This document shows, one piece after another, positions 1 to 7,333 of a stretch of DNA of 41,816 nt. Both the position numbers and the translations under genes were made by a program. Within the stretch, counting starts at the first letter, position 1, and every line of letters starts with the position of its first letter. A model generated the notes under the pieces. It did no database searches, was not told where the DNA came from, and was given only the letters and a program-made list of their open reading frames with translations. This stretch comes from an uncultured Collinsella sp. (lineage in GTDB: Bacteria > Actinomycetota > Coriobacteriia > Coriobacteriales > Coriobacteriaceae), in NCBI GenBank assembly GCA_934643145.1, contig CAKUBM010000019.1, positions 1 through 41,816 of the forward strand, in the 5' to 3' direction.

Positions 1-464
1 GACAGCGAGCAGCCCGAGGCGGAGGCGGACACGGCCATGCGCTCGTCCAGCGAGGTCGCCAGGCGGTAGTCGCCGTCCTCGACCGCGCGGGGGAGCGCCG
101 GGTCCGCGAGCAGCCACGCCTGGGCCGCCGTCCCGTTGGGCGCGTAGAGCCACACCCGGTTGCCCTCGGCGGTGGACTGCGCGTAGTCGTCGAGCGCCAT
201 GCCCGACGAGGACACGATGGCGTAGCCGCCCTCGCAGGCCGAGACGCGCCAGAGCTGGGAGGCCGAGCCGTCCGGCCCGGCCAGCACGGCCCGGTCGCCC
301 GACTCGGTCAGCAGCGCGCCGCCCGACGAGATCCTGTACAGGCCGGTGGCCGCGTCCCGCTCGAAGGAGAGGGCGCCCGCGCCCGAGGACAGCGAGCAGC
401 CCGAGGCGGAGGCGGACACGGCCATGCGCTCGTCCAGCGAGGTCGCCAGGCGGTAGTCGCCGTC
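1..464 (-). repeat. Tandem coding repeat, 387-bp period
   Basis: Bases 1-77 and 388-464 are identical, an offset of 387 bp or 129 codons. One full lectin-like repeat and the start of a second are therefore visible within the secreted transglutaminase-like gene. The gene continues left, so the copy number is unknown. Confidence 0.9.
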
Positions 465-1979
465 GTCGATGACCTTCTCTAATACGGTTGCTTTGTATAT
501 AGCTTTCATGTCGTACTTAGCGCACCATTTGCTGCTCGATTCTTTTGTGACGTTAGATGCTGCTGTTAGATCAACTTTGGCGCTGTCAGCCTTCCATTCC
601 CTCAGATTCATCGCATAAGCAACAATCCCATTCTGAATCCCCGAGATGCTCGGCGGGAACGACTGGTTGTCGGCATCGATGGAAAAGCTCTCTTCCTTGG
701 CATCCAGGTGCTGCTGAATGCGGCCGGCGTACTTCTCTGCCCATTCATCTGCCTTACCGTTTCGTACAAAGTAATTGTTGGACAGGTCGGTCGAGCGGTA
801 GGCGTAGTCGTCCTTTTGGTAGTTTGCCGTGTGGTCGGAGTGGGCGATTGCCATGAGCTCGTCGGTCAGGCCAAAGTACAGATGGCGCTGGTCCAGGTCT
901 CCGTACCAGTTGTCGCTGGTGTCGTCCCAGGTCAGGTCCATCTGGCACCATTTACCGTCGATCTTTACGGCGTTCCAGGTGTGGCCGTTGCCGGTGATGC
1001 GGCCGTTGGCGATGCCCGCCGCGTCAAGGAGCTTGGAGTAGATGCGCTGGTAGCTCTCGCAAGTGCCCTGGTGGCGCGTGAGGCCGCTTTCGGCCGAGCA
1101 CCAGTTGAGGTTGTGGTCGTACTCCAGCTGCTCGAGCGTCCAATCGTGGAGCCACAGCGCCATGTCGTATTCCGAGCCGTTTGTCTCCTGCCTGCACAGG
1201 GCCACGGCGTCGTTGACGATCTGCGTGACGCTGTGGCGGGCGGCGTCGTTCACGGTCACCTCGGCCGTGGTGCGCAGGTAGTAGATCCCCTTGTCGTTTT
1301 GGGGGTCGTTTCTGTCGTTGTCCATAAAGTAGAAGTGGATGCGGTACGTGCCCGACGCCGTGAAGTCGAAGGTAAAGTCGTGGCCCGCGGTGCCCAGGTC
1401 GTGGTAGCTGGCCCATGCCTGGCGCGACGGGTCGCAGACGCTCTCCTGGCTGCCGCCGTCCCAGTAGGTGGTCACGTCCATGCGCGCCTTGGCCTGGGAC
1501 GAGCCGTCGGTCTGGGTCACGTGGAAGGTCGTCGCGGTGCCCGCGGGGGCGTCGTTCCACGAGACGGTGAAGGTGACGCCGTTTTGGGTTGCCGTGGCGG
1601 AGTGGGCGTAGGCGGTGTTTGCTGCGGTTGTGATGGCCTCGAGGGTGGGGGTGGTTTGCGTGCGGAGGGATGGGGTGGGGGTGGTGTCGGTTGCGGTGGG
1701 GGTGCCGGGCGTGGAGGTGGTGCCGTCAGTGCTTTCCGTGTTGGCTGCGCTGGTGCCGGCGGATGTTGCGGTGCCGTCCTCTACGGTATCTTCTGTCGCG
1801 CTTGTGTTGGCGCCGTCCTCGGCCTTGCCCGTGTCGCTGACCGTGGCGTCTGCTTGCGCCTGCTGCCCGGCGGTTACCTGGGGCTGGATCGCCTCCGCAA
1901 TGGCTGCCATGGGCATCGTCGCGCCGACCATGGACGTGCACGCGATCGCGCAGAACAGGTAGTAAAGGGGTCTTTTCAT
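1..1979 (-). CDS. Secreted transglutaminase-like protein with C-terminal lectin-like repeats (3' end outside window)
   Basis: The frame is open from an ATG at 1979 to the left edge, giving 659 residues of an incomplete protein. It starts with a signal-peptide-like stretch (MKRPLYYLFCAIACTSMVGA) and a Thr/Ala/Asp-rich linker to about residue 130. A beta-rich segment follows, then a transglutaminase-like core. Its probable triad is Cys307 in GTCESYQ, His333 in GNGHTWN and Asp348 in MDLTWDD. From about residue 505 come repeats of about 129 residues starting DGDYRLATSLDERMAV. They contain QLWRV and QAWLL motifs of the kind seen in ricin-type beta-trefoil (carbohydrate-binding) domains. A ribosome-binding site (GAGAGG) lies about 7 bases before the ATG. 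Transglutaminase-like domains of this type act as cysteine proteases or crosslinkers. Surface binding to a glycan is an inference. The repeat family call is moderate; the fold and triad are more certain. Confidence 0.85.
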   Translation of the reverse strand, partial: MKRPLYYLFCAIACTSMVGATMPMAAIAEAIQPQVTAGQQAQADATVSDTGKAEDGANTSATEDTVEDGTATSAGTSAANTESTDGTTSTPGTPTATDTTPTPSLRTQTTPTLEAITTAANTAYAHSATATQNGVTFTVSWNDAPAGTATTFHVTQTDGSSQAKARMDVTTYWDGGSQESVCDPSRQAWASYHDLGTAGHDFTFDFTASGTYRIHFYFMDNDRNDPQNDKGIYYLRTTAEVTVNDAARHSVTQIVNDAVALCRQETNGSEYDMALWLHDWTLEQLEYDHNLNWCSAESGLTRHQGTCESYQRIYSKLLDAAGIANGRITGNGHTWNAVKIDGKWCQMDLTWDDTSDNWYGDLDQRHLYFGLTDELMAIAHSDHTANYQKDDYAYRSTDLSNNYFVRNGKADEWAEKYAGRIQQHLDAKEESFSIDADNQSFPPSISGIQNGIVAYAMNLREWKADSAKVDLTAASNVTKESSSKWCAKYDMKAIYKATVLEKVIDDGDYRLATSLDERMAVSASASGCSLSSGAGALSFERDAATGLYRISSGGALLTESGDRAVLAGPDGSASQLWRVSACEGGYAIVSSSGMALDDYAQSTAEGNRVWLYAPNGTAAQAWLLADPALPRAVEDGDYRLATSLDERMAVSASASGCSL

Positions 1980-2134
1980 AGCGGAGCCTCTCGGTGAGCA
2001 GCCAATAGGGTCCGAAGGCAGCTCCAGGCCAGCACTCCGCACATATTTTGTTGGGGTTTATTTTACGGGAACCCCAGTCAACAACAGCGAACTTTCTGGG
2101 GAATGTTGGGGAGGGGAGGGAGTTGGTTCGTCGA
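1980..2134. other. Intergenic: upstream region of the secreted protein gene
   Basis: No gene is seen here. Read leftward it holds a TTGACT followed by an AT-rich TAAAAT, but the spacing (10 bases) is wrong for one promoter. It also holds an inverted repeat with arms GGGGTT (about 2054) and AACCCC (about 2071) that could be an operator or a hairpin. Confidence 0.4.
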
Positions 2135-2290
2135 CTACGTTGTGATTTGCGCCGCGAGACTCGACACGGGCACCTTCTAGAAAAAGTCTGTAAGGCTACG
2201 CCCTGGGTCTAGCTCTGTGCGCTTGTGCTCTTCGATTATGCAGTCAGGGTTGTATTTGTCGGGCTTAAGGCGCCATCCGATCGATCGCTT
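2135..2290 (-). pseudogene. Degenerate C-terminal fragment, paralogue of the gene at 6662-7333
   Basis: Translated on the minus strand, this stretch reads GWRLKPDKYNPDC, then TELDPGRSLTDFF, a TAG stop at 2177-2179, and KVPVSSL. The intact protein encoded at 6662-7333 ends with DWRLKPDENNPGC, AELDLGSGLANFF, W and KVPASSL. Only about 50 codons remain, and the Trp has become a stop codon. The homology ends just before the promoter of the toxin operon. The module to the right may therefore have replaced the rest of the gene, which is inference. Confidence 0.8.
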
Positions 2291-2309
2291 ACGTTGGTGC
2301 ACTGAATGT

Positions 2310-2357
2310 AGTTGCCAATTGGCAACTATGCGAATATAGTTAGCATCATGCTAACTA
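2310..2357 (+). promoter_or_regulatory. Promoter with two palindromic operators for the toxin-antitoxin-chaperone operon
   Basis: A -35 box TTGCCA (2312-2317) is separated by 17 bases from a -10 box TATAGT (2335-2340). The -35 box sits inside a perfect 18-bp palindrome, AGTTGCCAATTGGCAACT (2310-2327). The -10 box overlaps a second inverted repeat (2337-2357) with arms TAGTTAGCAT and ATGCTAACTA around one central base. Helix-turn-helix antitoxins usually repress their own operon from such sites, so the antitoxin at 2726-3238 is the expected ligand. Confidence 0.8.
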
Positions 2358-2367
2358 AGGGGTGGTC

Positions 2368-2715
2368 ATGAACCGAACCAAGTTTCGGCCGACATATTCT
2401 CTAGACGAGGCCAAATCCTTGGCCTGCTCGGGAGAGATGGTTGTAAACGGCAAGGTGCGCAGGCACCTGATCAACCACTATGGCTATTTGGATATTGATC
2501 GTTTTCTCGCCGATCTATTTGAATACCTAAAGCCCAGCGATTTCAGGAAATCCATCGCACTCGATATGGATGGGCCTTTGCACGATGTTTACGCAGACGT
2601 CTATGTTTGTCGGGATTTTGAATGTGAGGATTGGTACGTTAAGTTTTCAATCGATTCTGAAGGCAAGGCGAATTTAAACGTCTTGTCTGCGAACATCGAT
2701 GGATATATTCATTAA
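2368..2715 (+). CDS. MqsR-family toxin (mRNA interferase-like)
   Basis: This 115-residue protein aligns by eye with Escherichia coli MqsR, a ribosome-independent endoribonuclease with a RelE-like fold (about 98 residues). The clearest match is KPSDFRKS followed by LHDVYADVYV and WYVKFSID, against SESDFYKS, WQDVY and VYLKITV in MqsR. Lys61 and Tyr90 correspond to catalytic Lys56 and Tyr81. Gln68 appears to be His72, and the C-terminal Lys96 is not obvious, so the active site may differ. ATG 2368 is preferred over the upstream GTG at 2362 because AAGGGG lies 6 bases before it. It is the first gene of a three-gene operon and precedes its antitoxin, as in mqsRA. Function is inferred from family resemblance and context. 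Confidence 0.8.
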   Translation: MNRTKFRPTYSLDEAKSLACSGEMVVNGKVRRHLINHYGYLDIDRFLADLFEYLKPSDFRKSIALDMDGPLHDVYADVYVCRDFECEDWYVKFSIDSEGKANLNVLSANIDGYIH

Positions 2716-2725
2716 AGGAGGAGTC

Positions 2726-3238
2726 ATGCGTTGCATGGAATGTGGCAAGGAAATGCAATTTACCACGGCGCCAATGACTGAAATTTACCGTGGCGAGAAA
2801 TTTACTGTTGAAGGAATTGGGCATTATATTTGTGAGTGCGGCAATGATGAAATGACCGCTGCGGAGGCAACTAAACTCGCCCATGCGCTTGCCGCGCAAT
2901 ACGCCAAGGCTCATGAGTTTCTAACTCCCTCGGAAATAAAGCATTTGCGCTCAGATCTTGGTTTGACTCAGCATGAATTTGAGTCACTTTTAGGAGTTTC
3001 AAAACCAACGTCATCACGATGGGAGAACGGAGCGTCTCAGCAGACTGTTACTGCCAATACCCTTATGAAGCTCATTCGCGATGTTCCTGAGGCGCGCGAA
3101 TACCTGGGCTTGGCTCCCCATGAGAGGACTGCAACTCTTAAGTCATCGCTTTTGTCTGTAATACCAGGAGGAAAAGCCCCCGCTTATAGGGATTCTGATC
3201 CTTTGGTTGAGGAGAATTCCTTCCGATTGGAGATGTAA
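2726..3238 (+). CDS. MqsA-family antitoxin with YgiT-type zinc finger, HTH and C-terminal extension
   Basis: The 170-residue protein has an N-terminal zinc finger (Cys3, Cys6, then Cys36 and Cys38, so CxC rather than the usual CxxC). An Xre-type helix-turn-helix follows at about 70-115 (LRSDLGLTQHEFESLLGVSKPTSSRWE). Escherichia coli MqsA is about 131 residues. Here about 40 extra residues follow PEAREYLGLAPHE. In known toxin-antitoxin-chaperone systems such a tail is the chaperone addiction domain, which makes the antitoxin unstable unless the SecB-like chaperone binds it. ATG 2726 is chosen because AAAGGAGG precedes it at ideal spacing; an in-frame ATG at 2699 has none. It should neutralise the toxin and repress the promoter at 2310-2357. 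Confidence 0.85.
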   Translation: MRCMECGKEMQFTTAPMTEIYRGEKFTVEGIGHYICECGNDEMTAAEATKLAHALAAQYAKAHEFLTPSEIKHLRSDLGLTQHEFESLLGVSKPTSSRWENGASQQTVTANTLMKLIRDVPEAREYLGLAPHERTATLKSSLLSVIPGGKAPAYRDSDPLVEENSFRLEM

Positions 3239-3664
3239 ATGGACTCGTTGAAAAAACAGCGCATTGAGTCTTCGTTGATTACATGCGTGTCTAAAAAAGT
3301 CGATAGATTCTCATTTGACGGCGGAATGACCCCGAAGGAGGGAGTTAATAAGTCAGACGGTGAGTTTAACGTTAGAAATGACATAACGAGTGCCTTCTCT
3401 GATGAAAATGGAGTTAGATTTCGGCAGCTCAACCTTGTCATAGAGCTCATTCCCAGTGATGAGGGCCGCTATTATCGTTCCGAAATATCAGTGTCCGGTA
3501 TCTATCGTGCTCCGTCTGATTTAGACGATAAGGCATTTGATAGGGAGGCGCTTAGCTTCGGCATGCAAGACCTGTATTCCTTTGCAAAGGGCGTCATTGA
3601 GAATGTTGCTGCTGGCGGGGTATGGGGCCCTCTTTATCTGCCGCAGATCAGCTTTTCTATGTAG
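3239..3664 (+). CDS. SecB-like chaperone of a toxin-antitoxin-chaperone system
   Basis: This 141-residue protein starts on the base after the antitoxin stop codon. Its length and layout match SecB: a short N-terminal helix, beta strands (RQLNLVIELIPSDEG, RYYRSEISVSGIYRA), then a C-terminal segment YSFAKGVIENVAAGGVWGPL with YLPQISF. The last part mirrors the SecB signature YPYAREVI, RGGFP, LPPINF. SecB proper is a proteobacterial export chaperone. Solitary SecB-like proteins in other phyla are typically the third partner of toxin-antitoxin-chaperone operons, such as HigBA-Rv1957 of Mycobacterium tuberculosis. The expected job is to bind and protect the antitoxin tail. The family call rests on motif comparison by eye. 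Confidence 0.75.
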   Translation: MDSLKKQRIESSLITCVSKKVDRFSFDGGMTPKEGVNKSDGEFNVRNDITSAFSDENGVRFRQLNLVIELIPSDEGRYYRSEISVSGIYRAPSDLDDKAFDREALSFGMQDLYSFAKGVIENVAAGGVWGPLYLPQISFSM

Positions 3665-3771
3665 CTCGACCTTTGTCCCCAAACCTGAAAAATGATTGAC
3701 CACAGCCCGACTCTTCCGTAAAGTAACCCTTGATGAGGCCTAGCGACGGTACGTCCGGCTTGGTCCGTGGG

Positions 3772-3793
3772 AACCGCCGAAAGGCGGTTTTTG
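3772..3793 (+). terminator. Rho-independent terminator after the toxin-antitoxin-chaperone operon
   Basis: The stem AACCGCC and GGCGGTT closes a GAAA tetraloop and is followed by TTTG. The 107 bases between the last gene and this stem contain further G/C-rich pairing (for example ACGG with CCGT around 3746-3768) but no gene. Confidence 0.75.
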
Positions 3794-3973
3794 CGTTTAA
3801 AGGGCCGTTTTCCAAGGGGCGTTCGGTGTATTCTTCGCTTCCGGATGCTTGGTTTTAGGATCGCGTCGAAAATGTTGGTGTAAAGGTGACGCTCTAGCGT
3901 CCGTTCAACGAAGAAGGGCCTTCATCCTAGAATCTGAAGTCACCGCAGGTTCTAGGAAAGGACGAAGACCCCT

Positions 3974-4138
3974 ATGGAAGTCTTATCAGGCCCTACGCCG
4001 GACATGCTCGCCATGCCCGGCTCGACGACGGCACCATCGAGATGCGGGAGCTGCTCCACAGGCTGGCCGAGCAGGTCGTGAACGCCGTGATGGACGCGGA
4101 GGTCGATCAGCTGTGCGGCGGCGGGGCGAATTTAACCT
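3974..4138 (+). pseudogene. IS256-type transposase, truncated and frameshifted N-terminal remnant
   Basis: An ATG at 3974 encodes MEVLSGPTPDMLA. Another frame then continues RLDDGTIEMRELLHRL, AEQVVNAVMDAEVDQLCGGGAN and stops at TAA 4138. The second part matches the N-terminus of IS256-family (mutator) transposases. The two frames are joined across about 5 surplus bases near 4012-4016, so a small insertion has shifted the frame. The catalytic DDE domain is absent. The stretch 3870-3973 contains inverted arms CCTAGAA (3926-3932) and TTCTAGG (3950-3956) and may be the element's left end. The right end is lost at the junction with the NTPase gene. Confidence 0.7.
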
Positions 4139-4144
4139 AAACAC

Positions 4145-5506
4145 TCAGTCAGCTGGCGGCGCCAGGCGCTGATATAGCTGCTGATTGAAAGACATTCTGG
4201 TGAGTTCGCTGTTGCCCAGTTCTTCAACCCGCGGATCCCTGTCGTTATTGCCGTATATCAACACGCATAGGTCTTCTACAAAACGCTTGCGTCTACTTTC
4301 AATATCCTGCATAAAAGGGAGCTCATCTTTATTGGCTCCCCATACCGATTCAATCACTTCATCAAGATATCGGATGAAGCGATTGCTGTGTTTCGCAAGT
4401 TCATAGACGGCCGCGTAGTCAGTGCTGGTCTTCATTTCGTGCCATGCGAGTGGGTCATAGTAAGCAAGAATAATTAGTACAGGAAGCAGGCCCTGGCTTG
4501 GGAAATGCTGAACCCGTCCATCCCCAAAGTACCCCCAGTGGTTAACAATGTATCCGGAAAGATTTGTCATAGAGTCAACAAGCCTGTTGCAGGCTCTTAA
4601 CGAGGCATGTTTGTAGCTGAGCAAATCGATAGTTATATCCATGAAGGTATATCCATCCATTGTATTGATGCCCTTATACAGAAGATAATCAGCCGGCTTT
4701 ATCGGATCTAGCTCTAGGCGCTTGTCGTAGAAGCGTTCGAGGTATTTTCTTCCTTCAAAGCTTGGGCCATATACACCCTGGAGGGAATGTGCGAGCTGCG
4801 TAATGTCGGTCGAATAAACCACAACGATGCTCTCTTGCTGGAAGAGGGTTTTGGTTTGCTCGAGTACCTTTATGGCGAATTCGGGCCGGCAACGGTCTAG
4901 CTCGTCGATGAAGATGACGGCTCGGCTGGCTATGCCGGGTAGGTTGGTCTTAATGAGTTCGTCAATTTTGCCGCGGAGCTCTTTTTCTTCTTTGTATCGT
5001 GCGAGAAAATCGGTTCCACTGAAATTTTCGATGACGCCATTTATGTCTCCGCCATATCCGATAAGAGAAGCGGCGGCTTCTAGGACGCCAATGACTCCCT
5101 TGCCGAAATCCTTTCCTCCCTTGACGCACTGTTTCTCTGCGGCATTGGCAATAGTGGCCAATATGGGCAAGATTGGATTGTCAAAATGGTCGTCCTCCCA
5201 CGCGTTGAAATAAATGGGAAGGCATGGCGCTTCGAGGAGCTCCTTGTCGATTCCCCCATACGTTGAGCTCAGTTGTTCACGGTCTTGCTCGAGAGTGGAA
5301 TTTGCCATTTGCAGGACTCTCGCTACTTGTTTTACAAAGAACGTTTTGCCAGAGCCCCAAGGCGCGTCAATAACAAAGGTATACGGAGGCTCAACCGCAA
5401 TGAGCATCTTTAAAAAGTCATCGATCTCTCTCTTGCGGTGAAGGGGGTCCGCGGTAAGCGCGTTATCAATTGCTTCCGGTGTAGGTTCCTCATCGACTCG
5501 TTTCAT
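4145..5506 (-). CDS. KAP-family P-loop NTPase
   Basis: The 453-residue protein has a Walker A motif APWGSGKT (48-55), an FNAWEDD motif (100-106) and a Walker B motif AVIFIDELDRCRP (196-208). A sensor-like VVVYSTDITQL lies at about 228-238. This is the signature of KAP NTPases, STAND-like ATPases that include the phage-exclusion protein PifA. No clear transmembrane insertion is seen, so it may be cytoplasmic. The start ATG at 5506 has AGAAGG upstream. The stop codon lies only a few bases from the IS256 remnant, and composition is AT-richer than in the core genes. Both are signs of transfer. A role in phage defence is inference from family and neighbourhood. Confidence 0.85.
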   Translation of the reverse strand: MKRVDEEPTPEAIDNALTADPLHRKREIDDFLKMLIAVEPPYTFVIDAPWGSGKTFFVKQVARVLQMANSTLEQDREQLSSTYGGIDKELLEAPCLPIYFNAWEDDHFDNPILPILATIANAAEKQCVKGGKDFGKGVIGVLEAAASLIGYGGDINGVIENFSGTDFLARYKEEKELRGKIDELIKTNLPGIASRAVIFIDELDRCRPEFAIKVLEQTKTLFQQESIVVVYSTDITQLAHSLQGVYGPSFEGRKYLERFYDKRLELDPIKPADYLLYKGINTMDGYTFMDITIDLLSYKHASLRACNRLVDSMTNLSGYIVNHWGYFGDGRVQHFPSQGLLPVLIILAYYDPLAWHEMKTSTDYAAVYELAKHSNRFIRYLDEVIESVWGANKDELPFMQDIESRRKRFVEDLCVLIYGNNDRDPRVEELGNSELTRMSFNQQLYQRLAPPAD

Positions 5507-5684
5507 GTTGGGTGCCTTCTTTCTGTGAGCTAGGGCTTCGTTTCGGTCTTATCCGTTCTGTAAATAGGATCGAAGGGTTTCTTCTTGTTTAGCTTTCATC
5601 CGTAGGTTTTACCCTTTTAGTGTTTAACAATGCCTAGACCGTAGAATGGGCTCAATGGTTTTGCTGATTGATAGGGTGGTTTAG
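5507..5684. other. Divergent intergenic region
   Basis: This is the shared upstream region of the leftward KAP NTPase and the rightward 244-residue gene. It is AT-rich. A TAGAAT at 5642-5647 could be a -10 box for the rightward gene, but no convincing -35 box is paired with it. Confidence 0.35.
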
Positions 5685-6419
5685 ATGGCGCTTTCTATGA
5701 GTCGAATCCACTGGGATTACTTTATTCTGCTCGAGGAAGATGTCATTCGTATATTGCATTGCATCGAGCCTACCGAAGCGAACTATGCCACCTATGGCGC
5801 CGAGCTCGTTAAAGCCTATCTCTCGATTTGTTCCGAGATCGATGTCGCCTTTAAAGATCTTAACCACCTTGTTGGGCGTTACGAGAGCGCCGATTGGGGC
5901 GCGGTTAAAAACATTTCCGGGGCGCGTGAGATGGTCCACGCTCGCTTCTCACAACAGTTTCGTTTTAGCTGGGTTGTTATTGATGCCAGCGAGATCGTTA
6001 TTAACCCTTGGTCATCTTGGTGGGCAGATGATGGGACCGAATCCACCATGAATCCTGAATGGTGGGTCTCGTATAACAATGTCAAACACCATCGCTTAGA
6101 TAGCTATGCCGAAGCCAATCTTGGCAATGTGCTCCAGGCGCTTTCAGGATTGTTCGTCCTCCTTTCCTGTTTATATCGGTATGAGTATGAACACAATGCG
6201 GATGAGGCCCCTCGCTATCTGCCCGCCCCGCAGCGATTGAAGTTTTCGAGTCGGGGGATTGAAATCGGCTCGTGCGATCCGTTATATGTTATCGGTACTG
6301 CACTCTGTTCCTCTCCGGGCTTTCATGTTGACATGCCACTGCAGCTGCTTTCATCAGACGAGAGAGATGCTCGTGATGATTGCGAACAGGGTGTGAGTTC
6401 GATTCGGGTGAATGCATGA
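5685..6419 (+). CDS. Uncharacterised protein with NxxKHxR motif
   Basis: I do not recognise this 244-residue protein. It is rich in aromatic residues and probably mostly helical. The most distinctive part is WWVSYNNVKHHRLDSYAEANLGNVL (split here: WWVSYNNVKHHR, then the helix ANLGNVLQALSGLFVLL). Polar K-H-H-R residues ahead of a long helix recall HEPN-like helical proteins found with defence genes, but the standard RxxxxH motif is not clear. AGGGTGG lies before ATG 5685; a second in-frame ATG is at 5697. It is divergent from the KAP NTPase, and the two may form a pair. Confidence 0.65.
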   Translation: MALSMSRIHWDYFILLEEDVIRILHCIEPTEANYATYGAELVKAYLSICSEIDVAFKDLNHLVGRYESADWGAVKNISGAREMVHARFSQQFRFSWVVIDASEIVINPWSSWWADDGTESTMNPEWWVSYNNVKHHRLDSYAEANLGNVLQALSGLFVLLSCLYRYEYEHNADEAPRYLPAPQRLKFSSRGIEIGSCDPLYVIGTALCSSPGFHVDMPLQLLSSDERDARDDCEQGVSSIRVNA

Positions 6420-6520
6420 GCGTAATTGATTACCAGCAATTGGCGAAACCGCTCTATTCTCGCCAGGCTCGATTAAGCCGTGTCTCAACGGTTTTGAGTT
6501 GGCTTGTCTATGCGGCGTGA
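6416..6520 (+). CDS. Possible 34-residue ORF overlapping the preceding stop
   Basis: An ATG at 6416 overlaps the TGA of the preceding gene (ATGA) and opens 34 codons, MSVIDYQQLAKPLYSRQARL and onward to TGA 6520. The overlap suggests translational coupling. It may instead be the relic of a longer downstream gene. Bases 6521-6661 hold no recognisable feature. Confidence 0.3.
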   Translation: MSVIDYQQLAKPLYSRQARLSRVSTVLSWLVYAA

Positions 6521-6661
6521 ATGTTTGCTCGTTTGAACTTGAGTTGCTTTCAGGAGGCGATGGAGACCGCGCTGTGCCTGGACTCCGTTACTTCCAACTG
6601 CATTGAGTGGGATTCCATGCTCGGTATTAATTGAATGGTCGATTGCTCGCTCGTCGGCTTG

Positions 6662-7333
6662 TTATGCGGTTAATGGCAGCTTCAACACGAGGCCGTCTTT
6701 CACCTCCGTAAGACTCGATGCAGGAACCTTCCAAAAAAAGTTCGCAAGGCCGCTGCCTAAGTCCAACTCTGCATGACCGTACTCTTCTTTTTTGCAGCCA
6801 GGGTTGTTCTCGTCGGGCTTAAGGCGCCAATCGACCGGTTGCGACCCGATGATTCGATACTCGCGTTGGTACGCGTATTTGGGGGCTTTGATGACGAGGT
6901 TGTACGGGGTGCCTTGGAATGCCTCGTCAGTCACGCTTGGAACAGGGGCGCCGTAAAAGACAGGGCCGTGCAGGGAGATGCCATTTCCTGAATCAATCTT
7001 TCGATTTAGAAGTCGCTCAAAGCAGCCGTACCGCACGATACCGATCCAGCCGTCAGCGCACCTGAACTCATCGATCATTCGCCTGGTAATCACGACAGTG
7101 TTGTCAACGATGTCGCTCTCCCGCACCGTGAACATGCAGTAGATCGGCGAGAGCCAATGGGCGTAGACGCCCATGCCGTACGCCAGAGACGCTTCTAGCG
7201 GATCGCCCTGCTCTCCGGGCAGACCGTGGTAGTAGCCGGCGGCGTTCATATAGAGGCGCCCGTTCATCAGGTCGTTGATGTACGCCTCTTGGGGAGCGAA
7301 CTTCAGTAGGTAGATGATGTCGTCTATTGGCAT
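6662..7333 (-). CDS. Uncharacterised protein, possibly distantly DUF2971-like
   Basis: The 223-residue protein begins MPIDDIIYLLKFAPQEAYINDLMNG, RLYMNAAGYYH, GDPLEASL. The plan of a K-F/Y opening, a short strand-helix, G-x-LYMN and then GD-E resembles DUF2971-type proteins, which open with lyKy and have NDPfE. I cannot confirm that family. ATG 7333 is preferred over ATG 7375 because GAGAGGA lies 7 bases upstream, while the longer form lacks a ribosome-binding site. A broken paralogue of its C-terminus lies at 2135-2290, so the gene was once at least duplicated in this island. Confidence 0.6.
   Translation of the reverse strand: MPIDDIIYLLKFAPQEAYINDLMNGRLYMNAAGYYHGLPGEQGDPLEASLAYGMGVYAHWLSPIYCMFTVRESDIVDNTVVITRRMIDEFRCADGWIGIVRYGCFERLLNRKIDSGNGISLHGPVFYGAPVPSVTDEAFQGTPYNLVIKAPKYAYQREYRIIGSQPVDWRLKPDENNPGCKKEEYGHAELDLGSGLANFFWKVPASSLTEVKDGLVLKLPLTA

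Noticed and set aside
708..1997. A 429-codon open frame on the plus strand
   Set aside because: It is the antisense shadow of the secreted transglutaminase-like gene, whose signal peptide, triad and repeats read coherently on the minus strand; the plus-strand frame is Val/Gly-rich low-complexity.
3849..4172. A 107-codon frame across the IS256 remnant
   Set aside because: It is Arg-rich and in the wrong frame; the transposase-like peptides are in the other two frames.
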